Made by a program: the position numbers and the translations under genes. This document shows, one piece after another, positions 1-5,019 of a stretch of 5,217 nucleotides of DNA. Position 1 is the first letter of the stretch; each line of letters begins with the position of its first letter. This stretch comes from Planctomycetaceae bacterium. Its GTDB lineage: Bacteria > Planctomycetota > Planctomycetia > Pirellulales > Thermoguttaceae. The stretch covers positions 1 to 5,217 of the forward strand of contig JAISQH010000065.1 in NCBI GenBank assembly GCA_031274385.1, given 5' to 3'. The notes beneath the pieces are model-generated. The model ran no database searches, was not told the origin of the DNA, and saw only the letters and a program-made list of their open reading frames with translations.

Positions 1-408
1 GCCGTTTTCCGAGACGATTTTACCGGTTTGCTGTGTATGATCGTATTCATACTTTGTGAGACGATCTTTATTGGCGGCTGTCAAATCATCGAGAATTTCT
101 TCAAGAAGCCGATCATTGACATCATACGTGTAAGATGTAATTGTATCAAAACCATCATTGCCTTTGTCAAGTTTTTGTAACGTCCTGTTGCCGACAAGAT
201 CGTATTCCCATTCTTGGGTTTGATCCAACGTATCATCGTAATGATCGAATACTTCTTGAATCAAACGACCAGCAGTATCATACGTCCAACCGATCTCATT
301 TTTCTGCGCATTACCGTTACCAAACCATTCGGTTGCGTATTCCTTGCGTCCCAAAAGGTCAAGTTTGTAATCAAATTGTGAAACACAATCATCGCCGGAA
401 ATGACATT
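1..408 (-). pseudogene. 5'-truncated RHS/YD-repeat protein fragment, running off the left edge
   Basis: The minus strand is open for 136 codons from just after an in-frame TAA (409-411) to the window edge. Its translation carries about five YD repeats, with cores such as LLGRK, WTYDTAGRLIQEV, WEYDLVGNRTLQKL, YTYDVNDRLLEEI and YEYDHTQQTGKIV. In RHS/YD proteins these repeats build a large extracellular or toxin-encapsulating beta-shell, and full proteins usually exceed 1000 residues. No ATG or GTG lies in this frame between the stop and the edge, no ribosome site precedes it, and none of the three frames upstream of 411 shows YD sequence. What is visible is therefore a fragment that has lost its front. 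The family call is firm. Calling it a pseudogene is inference, because the 3' part lies outside the window. Confidence 0.78.
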
Positions 409-411
409 TTA

Positions 412-717
412 CGTTTAAATTGCCTAATTTTCAAAGAACTTACAATATCCTACTACAAATTGGCACAATGTCAACTGGTGATATTTTTTATTTTCTTTTT
501 TTTAATAATCAATCAGTAGTCACAGTAATGGCTCATCGCAATTTTGGAACAAATTTGTCATTTTTTGAATGCTACCGAAATGATAATTTACTTTGTTTTT
601 CGTGACACCTTCTGAAAGTTATCACAATTTCGTTTATCGTACCGAAATCTTCAAGGCGATTCAAAACTTTCGGACAATCGCAGCTGCCGGAATACTTGCG
701 CAACAAATACAATCTAT
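412..717. other. AT-rich gap with no supportable gene
   Basis: This stretch separates the YD-repeat stub from the frameshifted remnant. It is rich in T and A runs, including a long T-run near 500-511. Short open frames on both strands give low-complexity Phe/Ile/Tyr/Asn-rich peptides without recognisable motifs. One minus-strand frame from about 727 to 560 stays open and could be old coding sequence continuing past the remnant, but I do not recognise it. I see no convincing promoter, RNA gene or terminator. Confidence 0.5.
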
Positions 718-1322
718 TTATACTACAATTAATTCATATTCCAGTTTACTAGAAATATTGTATCTGTATGTTTGCTCAATTATAATTTTCCATTTTACTG
801 TTCTTTCGTCCCTCAATCTTGTATCATATATTTTTTGTGTTGATGGTGTATTGGATAGTATTGAAAACTCTATGAACAAGCGAGATTGAGTACCGTTATT
901 TTCATAAATTTTTCCGCTGAAAAGACACTCTTTATAAATATCTTTATATTCTATCGATAAGTGTTATGATCGGTATCTGTACGTGTCTCTTCACACACTA
1001 GTGAAATGGTAACATTTTCATTAAGAGGTATTTTTGAAAATAAAAACAAAATTTGTGCCATCTTTCCAACATTAATGGGATGATAATTAACCTCAACTAT
1101 TGGATGGGACTGAAGCCAAACATGATATTCAGGAATTAACTTGAAGAACAAAATTATTAACAGAGGTATTGTAACGGCACTTTCCCAAAAATAAGTTTTT
1201 ATATTGTTACATTTTGTCGTAAAAATATAAATCCCTGAAAAACAAGAATATTTTGATGAACATTTTTTGGAAAGTGCAGGACTAAAATAAAATATGAAAA
1301 AAGGACTTTCTCTGAAAATCCT
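718..1322 (-). pseudogene. Frameshifted remnant of a DUF3592-like membrane protein
   Basis: Two minus-strand frames join into one plausible protein. Frame A is open from 1322 to a TAG at 951-953. It contains a hydrophobic segment (AVTIPLLIILFFKLIP), then HPIVEVNYHPINVGK and ISLVCEETRTDTDHNTYR. Frame B is open from 963 to a TAA at 718-720 and carries on with IEYKDIYKECLFSGKIYEN, a stretch of beta-like sequence, VKWKIIIEQTYRYN and YELIVV. The frames overlap only at 951-963, so a single indel there (one base lost or two gained) would repair the join. The order is: membrane helix, a P-x-VEV strand, 'LVCEE', then a late W-x-[IL]-x-[IV] strand and a closing hydrophobic strand. This matches my memory of planctomycete proteins related to DUF3592, of unknown function. 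No in-frame ATG precedes the helix, so the front is also missing or degraded. The family assignment is tentative. The two-frame structure is seen directly. Confidence 0.55.
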
Positions 1323-1327
1323 TCATG

Positions 1328-1347
1328 TTCTTTGTGCCTTTGCGCGC
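1328..1347 (-). repeat. Dispersed 'GCGCGCAAAG-cacAAAGAA' motif, copy 1
   Basis: On the minus strand this site matches the plus-strand site at 5130-5149 in 18 of 20 positions (GCGCGCAAAG, then a variable RCR, then CAAAGAA). Similar G/C-A-A-A-G motifs occur scattered between genes in many environmental bacterial genomes. I know of no established function. Confidence 0.6.
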
Positions 1348-1388
1348 TATTATGTAATAATATCTATTTTGAATCCGGCAACTCGAAT
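1334..1388 (+). repeat. Dispersed intergenic repeat, copy A (partner at 3571-3625)
   Basis: GTGCCTTTG at 1334-1342 is followed after 12 bases by TAATAATATCTATTTTGAAT at 1355-1374. The same two blocks occur at 3571-3579 and 3592-3611 with the same 12-base gap: the first block is identical and the second matches in 19 of 20 positions. Across all 55 bases about 39 match without gaps. Copy A lies downstream of the adaptor gene and copy B lies upstream of the ATPase gene, both in the same orientation. Confidence 0.65.
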
Positions 1389-1418
1389 GCGAAATTAGAG
1401 AAAACTCGAATTAACCCC

Positions 1419-1456
1419 ATTTGAATAAAATATCGTAATTTGAATAAAATATTGTA
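1419..1456 (+). repeat. Two-copy 19-bp tandem repeat
   Basis: The units ATTTGAATAAAATATCGTA (1419-1437) and ATTTGAATAAAATATTGTA (1438-1456) abut and differ at one base. The core TTTGAATAAAA recurs at 1547-1557, just beyond the adaptor stop codon. The array lies in AT-rich DNA between the adaptor gene and the frameshifted remnant. No function is evident. Confidence 0.75.
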
Positions 1457-1567
1457 CATAAATTTTCCTTTTTGGAATAAAGTAACTTTAATTAAAAAAC
1501 GAACACATTAATTTTACATGAAACAAAATCAGATGCCAACACAATTTTTGAATAAAAAAATAAAAAA

Positions 1568-3217
1568 TTATTTTGGCGGTTCGGGTTGTTTGTTATTTTC
1601 GGGTTGTTGCCGTTCTTCGGGTCGGCGTTCTTCGGGTTTCCGTTCTGTTGTTCGGTCACGGCGTTGACCACGTTCACCGCTTCGTTCGGCATTTCGTTCG
1701 CCGCCTCGTTCGCTGTTTCGTTCACGATTTTCTCCGGACGGACGATTTTCGTTCGTTTTGAGTTCGTTCTGATCAGGATTTTCCGGTATTTCTTCTTTGG
1801 ATTTTTGTTCTTTTTTCTCCTGATCCGGCGTTAGTTTCGGTAAGTCAATTTTGTCACGATGCGCCCAAGCACCAAGAACAACCGCATCACCCTCCTTGAG
1901 ACCCTCCAAAATAACAACTTCCTTATCATTTGACTGACCGGTTTTGACTTCGATTTTGTCCCATTTTCCATCTTGAAAAGTGACTGCGTAAGTTTTACCG
2001 CCGTATTCGAAAACAGCCTGAACCGGTAAAACAAACGCATTGCGAATTTCGTTAACAGTAATTTTCGCTTCGGCAGTCAGCCCCGGTTTGATTCCTTCGG
2101 GAGGATCAAGAATGGAAATCGTCGTCATATATTCTTTCGACATGGAACCGCCCATCCAATTGCCCGGTTCAGGATAGTCGTTGACAACACGGACAATACC
2201 GCCGAAAACCTGATTGGGAAACGCTTCCAACCGGATACTTGCCGTTTGACCAACCTTAACCAATCGAATGTTGGCTTCATTAACAAGTCCCTTGACCTGC
2301 ATCTGAGCCGGATCGGGAAGACGAAGCAAAATTTGCCGTTCGACCACTTTTTTTCCTTCCTTGATAAGGTCTTCGTCACCACCCCAACGCGGCATGTAAT
2401 AAACAACCTGTCCATCTTGCGGAGCAACAATTCGACAAAGTTTTAACTGATTTTCCAAATGTTCCAATCGTTCTTCGTCAAGTTGAAGACTTTGTTTATC
2501 CGATTCCACTTTTGCCTGATTGGAAGCAATCGCCGCTTCATATTGGACAACATTTTTTTCTTTAGTATAAGTATTCAGAACTTCCAGTTTAAGTTTGGCA
2601 ATATCTTTCGCATTAATTGCCTTATCCAATTCGATAATGTCGGCGGCAACTTTGGAATCTGTAACATAACCCCGTTCCAAAAGCCTTTTGTAAAACGCCA
2701 GATTATCCTCTTGCGTTCGAACGGATTCTTCGGCGGCAAAGATTTCGTTTTCGATGGTTTTCTTTTCCTCTTCGAACTTGCCCTTGAGATATTCCTGAAG
2801 CGTTAATTCGGCGGTTTTCAGATCAGCCTCAGATTGAGCCAGTTTCGATTTACTGGCAAGAACAGCAATCCGTTGTTTTGTAACATTTTCACGAAGAGTT
2901 GAGGAATCGAGTTCAACAAGGAGATCACCCTTTTTGACAACAGTTCCCTCAGGAACCACCGAAATAATGGTTAAACCGCCGGCACTTTCGACCTGACAAC
3001 GGATTTCGACATTGCTTGCGCTGTCAACGCTGCCGCGTTCTAAAATTTCGTGAATAAATGTCTCTTTCCGAACCGTTGTCAGTTGCGGCGGATCGGCTTT
3101 CACCGAAACTTGAAGCCGTTTCCAACCGGCGTAGGTTGCCGCACCCAAAAGAGCAATCAAAAGCAAAAGGAAAAAAAACGTTTTGAGAATTTTTCCAGTA
3201 CGTTCCGGCTTTTTCAT
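1568..3217 (-). CDS. HlyD/RND-type periplasmic adaptor (membrane fusion protein) with Arg/Glu/Pro-rich tail
   Basis: This 549-residue protein is an adaptor linking an inner-membrane pump to the outer part of an export channel. Residues 10-31 form one N-terminal membrane anchor after a Lys/Arg-rich start. Residues about 66-103 are the first lipoyl half (VEIRCQVESAGG, PEGTVVKKGDLLVELD). Residues about 104-262 are a long Lys/Glu-rich coiled-coil hairpin. Residues 263-275 are the second lipoyl half (IVAPQDGQVVYY). Residues about 300-388 form the beta-barrel (GLVNEANIRLVKVGQ, PGLTAEAKITV), and 389-450 the membrane-proximal domain (LPVQAVFEYGGKTYAV, EGLKEGDAVVLG). Residues about 455-549 are a low-complexity charged tail that is unusual for the family. 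I chose the ATG at 3217 because it directly precedes the basic MKKPERTGK and the anchor. An upstream TTG at 3262 would add an unlikely leader and lies at or next to the predicted transcription start. The ribosome site is weak. No ABC or RND pump gene follows, so its partner is unknown. Confidence 0.9.
   Translation of the reverse strand: MKKPERTGKILKTFFFLLLLIALLGAATYAGWKRLQVSVKADPPQLTTVRKETFIHEILERGSVDSASNVEIRCQVESAGGLTIISVVPEGTVVKKGDLLVELDSSTLRENVTKQRIAVLASKSKLAQSEADLKTAELTLQEYLKGKFEEEKKTIENEIFAAEESVRTQEDNLAFYKRLLERGYVTDSKVAADIIELDKAINAKDIAKLKLEVLNTYTKEKNVVQYEAAIASNQAKVESDKQSLQLDEERLEHLENQLKLCRIVAPQDGQVVYYMPRWGGDEDLIKEGKKVVERQILLRLPDPAQMQVKGLVNEANIRLVKVGQTASIRLEAFPNQVFGGIVRVVNDYPEPGNWMGGSMSKEYMTTISILDPPEGIKPGLTAEAKITVNEIRNAFVLPVQAVFEYGGKTYAVTFQDGKWDKIEVKTGQSNDKEVVILEGLKEGDAVVLGAWAHRDKIDLPKLTPDQEKKEQKSKEEIPENPDQNELKTNENRPSGENRERNSERGGERNAERSGERGQRRDRTTERKPEERRPEERQQPENNKQPEPPK
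1664..1723 (-). repeat. 12-bp coding repeat giving five tandem ERxx tetrapeptides in the adaptor tail
   Basis: Residues 499-518 of the adaptor read ERNS, ERGG, ERNA, ERSG and ERGQ, so the DNA here is built of five 12-bp units beginning GAACGA or GAACGT. Further Arg/Glu/Pro-rich sequence follows to the C-terminus, including a repeated PEER. In-frame 12-bp units can be gained or lost without breaking the frame, so tail length may vary between strains. Confidence 0.8.
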
Positions 3218-3265
3218 AATTCTTGCAGTGGTAAAACAAAAGAATCGGACAAATGTAATCAAATC

Positions 3266-3295
3266 AGTATATCACAAAACCATTGCCGTAATCAA
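3266..3295 (-). promoter_or_regulatory. Predicted sigma70-type promoter of the adaptor gene
   Basis: On the minus strand, TTGATT (3290-3295) and TATACT (3266-3271) are separated by 18 bases. They match the consensus hexamers in 4 and 5 of 6 positions. Transcription would start near 3259, giving a leader of about 40 bases before the ATG at 3217. The -35 element lies inside a dispersed motif copy (3284-3304), so the repeat may have supplied part of the promoter. Confidence 0.55.
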
Positions 3296-3304
3296 CCCGT
3301 CAAT
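3284..3304 (+). repeat. Single dispersed copy of the TGCCG-AAT-ACCCGTCAAT motif
   Basis: This site resembles unit 2 of the 32-bp array (3724-3742). After allowing a two-base insertion, 18 of 19 positions match: TGCCG, one differing base, AAT, then ACCCGTCAAT. It lies upstream of the adaptor gene and overlaps its predicted -35 box. The 11-base core AATCAACCCGT (3290-3300) recurs exactly at 3629-3639, directly before another TGCCGAAAT. Confidence 0.6.
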
Positions 3305-3341
3305 CAGCCAAGTTGAAGATAAGTTACGTACAAAAGTACGA

Positions 3342-3375
3342 AAGGGAAAAAGATCGGCTTGAACCTTTTTCCCTT
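3342..3375. terminator. Strong stem-loop with flanking T-runs, possible terminator
   Basis: AAGGGAAAAAG (3342-3352) pairs perfectly with CTTTTTCCCTT (3365-3375) around a 12-base loop, and CTTTTTC follows on the plus strand. This has the shape of an intrinsic terminator read in the plus direction, but no plus-strand gene precedes it. Read on the minus strand it is followed by TTTCGTACTTTTG, a poorer T-run. It lies about 50 bases upstream of the adaptor's predicted -35 box, so it could insulate that promoter from upstream transcription. The stem is seen directly and its role is inferred. Confidence 0.45.
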
Positions 3376-3433
3376 CTTTTTCAATTCTTTTTCCATAATA
3401 GATTGATATAAGGCAACTTCTAAAAACTCTTTT

Positions 3434-3555
3434 TTAACCACGAAAAACACAAAAAAACACGAAAGAATTTTTGTTATCACTTTTTTACGATAAACGATTG
3501 ACTGCATTTGTAGCAATTGTATTTTTTGTGAAATTTCGTGTGTTTCGTGGGTTAG
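3434..3555. repeat. Inverted pair of 'accacgaaa-acac' repeats, about 120 bp
   Basis: The left arm, TTAACCACGAAAAACAC (3434-3450), is mirrored by the right arm near 3538-3555, whose complement reads TAACCCACGAAACACAC. Each arm continues with further CACGAAA and CACAAAAAA words (CACGAAAG on the left, CACGAAATTTCACAAAAAA on the right). The enclosed DNA, about 85 bases, has no credible gene. The 'accacgaaaaacacgaaa' style is a familiar intergenic repeat type in environmental bacterial genomes. The head-to-head pairing suggests a non-autonomous mobile or foldback element, but no target-site duplication is clear. Confidence 0.5.
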
Positions 3556-3570
3556 TATCAGTTGTTAGAA

Positions 3571-3625
3571 GTGCCTTTGTACGTCATGGTCTAATAATAT
3601 TTATTTTGAATGTCGCAGTTCAATC
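3571..3625 (+). repeat. Dispersed intergenic repeat, copy B (partner at 1334-1388)
   Basis: GTGCCTTTG (3571-3579), a 12-base gap and TAATAATATTTATTTTGAAT (3592-3611) reproduce copy A at a constant offset of 2237 bases. It begins 16 bases after the right arm of the inverted repeat pair, and AATCAACCCGT (3629-3639) and TGCCGA (3640-3645) follow. The region therefore looks like a mosaic of several short repeat families. Confidence 0.65.
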
Positions 3626-3691
3626 GGGAATCAACCCGTTGCCGAAATCTGAAAATAATCAATATTTCATAGACGTAACGCTAATAAAAAT

Positions 3692-3851
3692 TGCCGACTG
3701 TTTCGGCAAAAATTGCTAAAAACTGCCGAAATACCCGTCAATTTTTATGTCTTTTTGCCGAATCATCAACAACATTCTATTGAAATATACCGATTTTCCC
3801 GTAAAATAAGAATGAAATTTGCCGACAATTCCGGCAATTTTCATTGTTTTT
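3692..3851 (+). repeat. Five-unit degenerate 32-bp tandem array upstream of the ATPase gene
   Basis: TGCCGA begins at 3692, 3724, 3756 and 3820, and TACCGA at 3788, so five starts are spaced exactly 32 bases apart. Ten bases into each unit lies a second block: TTCGGCA, CCCGTCA, TCAACAA, CCCGTAA and TCCGGCA (3702, 3734, 3766, 3798, 3830). Most then run into A/T-rich sequence. In units 1 and 5 the two blocks pair, as in TTGCCGA-CTGTT-TCGGCAA at 3691-3709. The shared period is not a multiple of three, which argues against coding. About three helical turns per unit would place all copies on one face of the DNA, as expected for an operator array. That reading is inference. Confidence 0.65.
3780..3807 (+). 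promoter_or_regulatory. Predicted sigma70-type promoter of the ATPase gene
   Basis: TTGAAA (3780-3785) and TAAAAT (3802-3807) are separated by 16 bases, and each matches the consensus in 5 of 6 positions. The predicted start, near 3814, falls at the foot of the hairpin at 3811-3845, leaving a leader of about 60 bases. The promoter spans the join of units 3 and 4 of the 32-bp array, so a protein bound to those units would compete with RNA polymerase. Confidence 0.45.
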
Positions 3852-3852
3852 T
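3811..3852 (+). promoter_or_regulatory. Leader hairpin plus T-run, possible attenuator or 5' stabilising stem
   Basis: AATGAAATTTGCCG (3811-3824) and CGGCAATTTTCATT (3832-3845) pair at 13 of 14 positions around a 7-base loop, and GTTTTTT follows (3846-3852). This is the shape of an intrinsic terminator. It lies between the predicted transcription start and the ribosome site of the ATPase gene (3864-3869). It could reduce read-through into the gene or protect the 5' end. The stem has only 5 G/C bases per arm, so its strength as a terminator is uncertain. Confidence 0.5.
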
Positions 3853-3863
3853 AACGGAAAATA

Positions 3864-3869
3864 GAGGAG
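3864..3869 (+). promoter_or_regulatory. Ribosome binding site of the ATPase gene
   Basis: GAGGAG lies 7 bases before the ATG at 3877, an optimal spacing, and it decides the start of the ATPase gene. It is much stronger than the site before the adaptor gene. Confidence 0.8.
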
Positions 3870-3876
3870 AATTTCA

Positions 3877-5019
3877 ATGGAACGGTTCAATATTGAGCGG
3901 AAGTTAAATTTGCAAAAGACGTTAGAACGAAAATCGGTCTTTCTTTTTGGTCCCCGGCAAACGGGTAAAAGTTGGCTTATTCGGCAAACTCTCGGAAAGG
4001 AATTGTCCTATAATCTTTTGGATTCGGATGTTATGCTCAAGTTGAGCCGGTCGCCCAACCTGATGCGGGAGGAAATGACCGAACAAACGCAACTCATCGT
4101 TATCGACGAAGTTCAACGTCTGCCGCAACTTCTTGAAACAGTGCATCTTATGATTGAAGAGTACGGAGTTCGATTCCTGTTGACGAGTTCGAGTGCCAGA
4201 AAACTGCGGCGGGGCGGTGTTAATTTATTGGGAGGCAGGGCGTTGCAACGGAATTTGCATCCCTTTGTTATGAAAGAACTTGAAGATCGATTTGATCTGT
4301 TGAAATCCATCAACATCGGTTTGTTGCCATCGATCTATTTTTCGAAGGATGCGGTGGAAGACCTCAAAGCCTATACGGGAGTTTATTTGAAGGAAGAGAT
4401 TGCGGCTGAGGGATTAACGCGAAATCTTCCGGCGTTCAGCCGTTTTTTGACGGTTGCTGCTCTTTGCAATGCCCGGCAACTCAATATTTCGAAGATTGCC
4501 AACGATGCCCAAGTAGCGCGGACAACGATTCAGGAATATTTTGGGATACTTCGGGACACGTTGATCGGTTACGAATTACCGGCGTGGCGTGAAACGGTGA
4601 AGCGAAAAGCGGCGGTCAGTTCGAAGTTTTACCTTTTTGATACAGGTGTGGCGCGGATACTGCAAAACCGGTCGGAGATTCATGCCGGTACACCGGAGTT
4701 CGGCGATGCGTTGGAAACGTATTTCTGCCATGAATTGCGGTCTTACGCCGATTATTGCGGCGGAATGTCGTTACATTATTGGCGTTCGACAACCGGTTAC
4801 GAAGTCGATTTTATTCTTGATGGTCGCGCGGCAATTGAGGTAAAGGGAACAGGTCAGATTCAACCGTGTGACTTGAAACCGCTCCGTGCACTTCGGGAGG
4901 AAAATTTGTTCGAAAAGTATATTGTCGTTTCGATGGACGACCGTCCCCGCCAAATTGACGGCATCCGCATCTATCCTTGGCGACAGTTTTTGGCAATGCT
5001 TTGGAACAACGAAATTTAA
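3877..5019 (+). CDS. AAA_14/DUF4143 family ATPase
   Basis: This intact 380-residue protein has the family's usual length. The N-terminal ATPase part has a Walker A motif, GPRQTGKS (residues 25-32), and a Walker B motif, LIVIDEVQ (73-80). The sensor-like LLTSSSARKLRRGG (101-114) corresponds to the family's LTGSSARKL with Gly replaced by Ser. The middle, about 200-240, resembles a helix-turn-helix (ISKIANDAQVARTTIQEYF). The DUF4143 part follows with KFYLFDTGVAR (250-260), GDALETYFCHEL (276-287), YWRSTTGYEVDFIL (301-314) and AIEVKGTG (319-326). The E-x-D with E-x-K spacing (E309, D311, E321, K323) is that of a PD-(D/E)XK nuclease-like fold. The biological role of the family is not settled. The gene stands alone, divergent from the adaptor gene, with a strong ribosome site and a repeat-rich control region. 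No frame damage is seen. Confidence 0.92.
   Translation: MERFNIERKLNLQKTLERKSVFLFGPRQTGKSWLIRQTLGKELSYNLLDSDVMLKLSRSPNLMREEMTEQTQLIVIDEVQRLPQLLETVHLMIEEYGVRFLLTSSSARKLRRGGVNLLGGRALQRNLHPFVMKELEDRFDLLKSINIGLLPSIYFSKDAVEDLKAYTGVYLKEEIAAEGLTRNLPAFSRFLTVAALCNARQLNISKIANDAQVARTTIQEYFGILRDTLIGYELPAWRETVKRKAAVSSKFYLFDTGVARILQNRSEIHAGTPEFGDALETYFCHELRSYADYCGGMSLHYWRSTTGYEVDFILDGRAAIEVKGTGQIQPCDLKPLRALREENLFEKYIVVSMDDRPRQIDGIRIYPWRQFLAMLWNNEI

Noticed and set aside
446..474. Minus-strand TTGACA as a promoter for the YD fragment
   Set aside because: The -35 box is perfect, but 17 bases on lies AGGATA, a poor -10 element, and the fragment has no start codon to serve.
420..889. Two plus-strand open frames of 61 and 98 residues
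   Set aside because: They are low-complexity products of AT-rich DNA without motifs, and the second lies antisense to the frameshifted remnant.
1364..1459. Minus-strand 31-residue frame with AAGGA before its ATG
   Set aside because: It consists of the 19-bp tandem repeat and the dispersed repeat. It is too short and unlike any known protein, so a chance start is likely.
1492..1834. Open frames opposite or out of phase with the adaptor tail
   Set aside because: The 12-bp coding repeats keep several frames open at once. Only the adaptor frame has domain support upstream.
3218..3262. Longer adaptor start at a TTG, adding 15 residues
   Set aside because: The added leader is hydrophobic and unlike adaptor N-termini, it lies at or before the predicted transcription start, and the ATG at 3217 begins a typical basic stretch plus anchor.
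3304..3516. Minus-strand 70-residue open frame
   Set aside because: Its Lys/Phe-rich peptide is a reading of the stem-loop and the left cacgaaa arm.
3498..3525. TTGACT and TATTTT, 16 bases apart, as the ATPase promoter
   Set aside because: The -10 element is weak and the site lies inside the inverted repeat element about 350 bases from the gene. The pair at 3780-3807 fits better.
3692..3851. CRISPR array
   Set aside because: Only the first six or so bases and a second short block recur. There is no conserved 25-35 base repeat separating unique spacers, and no cas gene is present.
3713..3907. Plus-strand 64-residue open frame before the ATPase gene
   Set aside because: It is the 32-bp array read out of phase, it overlaps the ATPase start in another frame, and it has no ribosome site or family signature.
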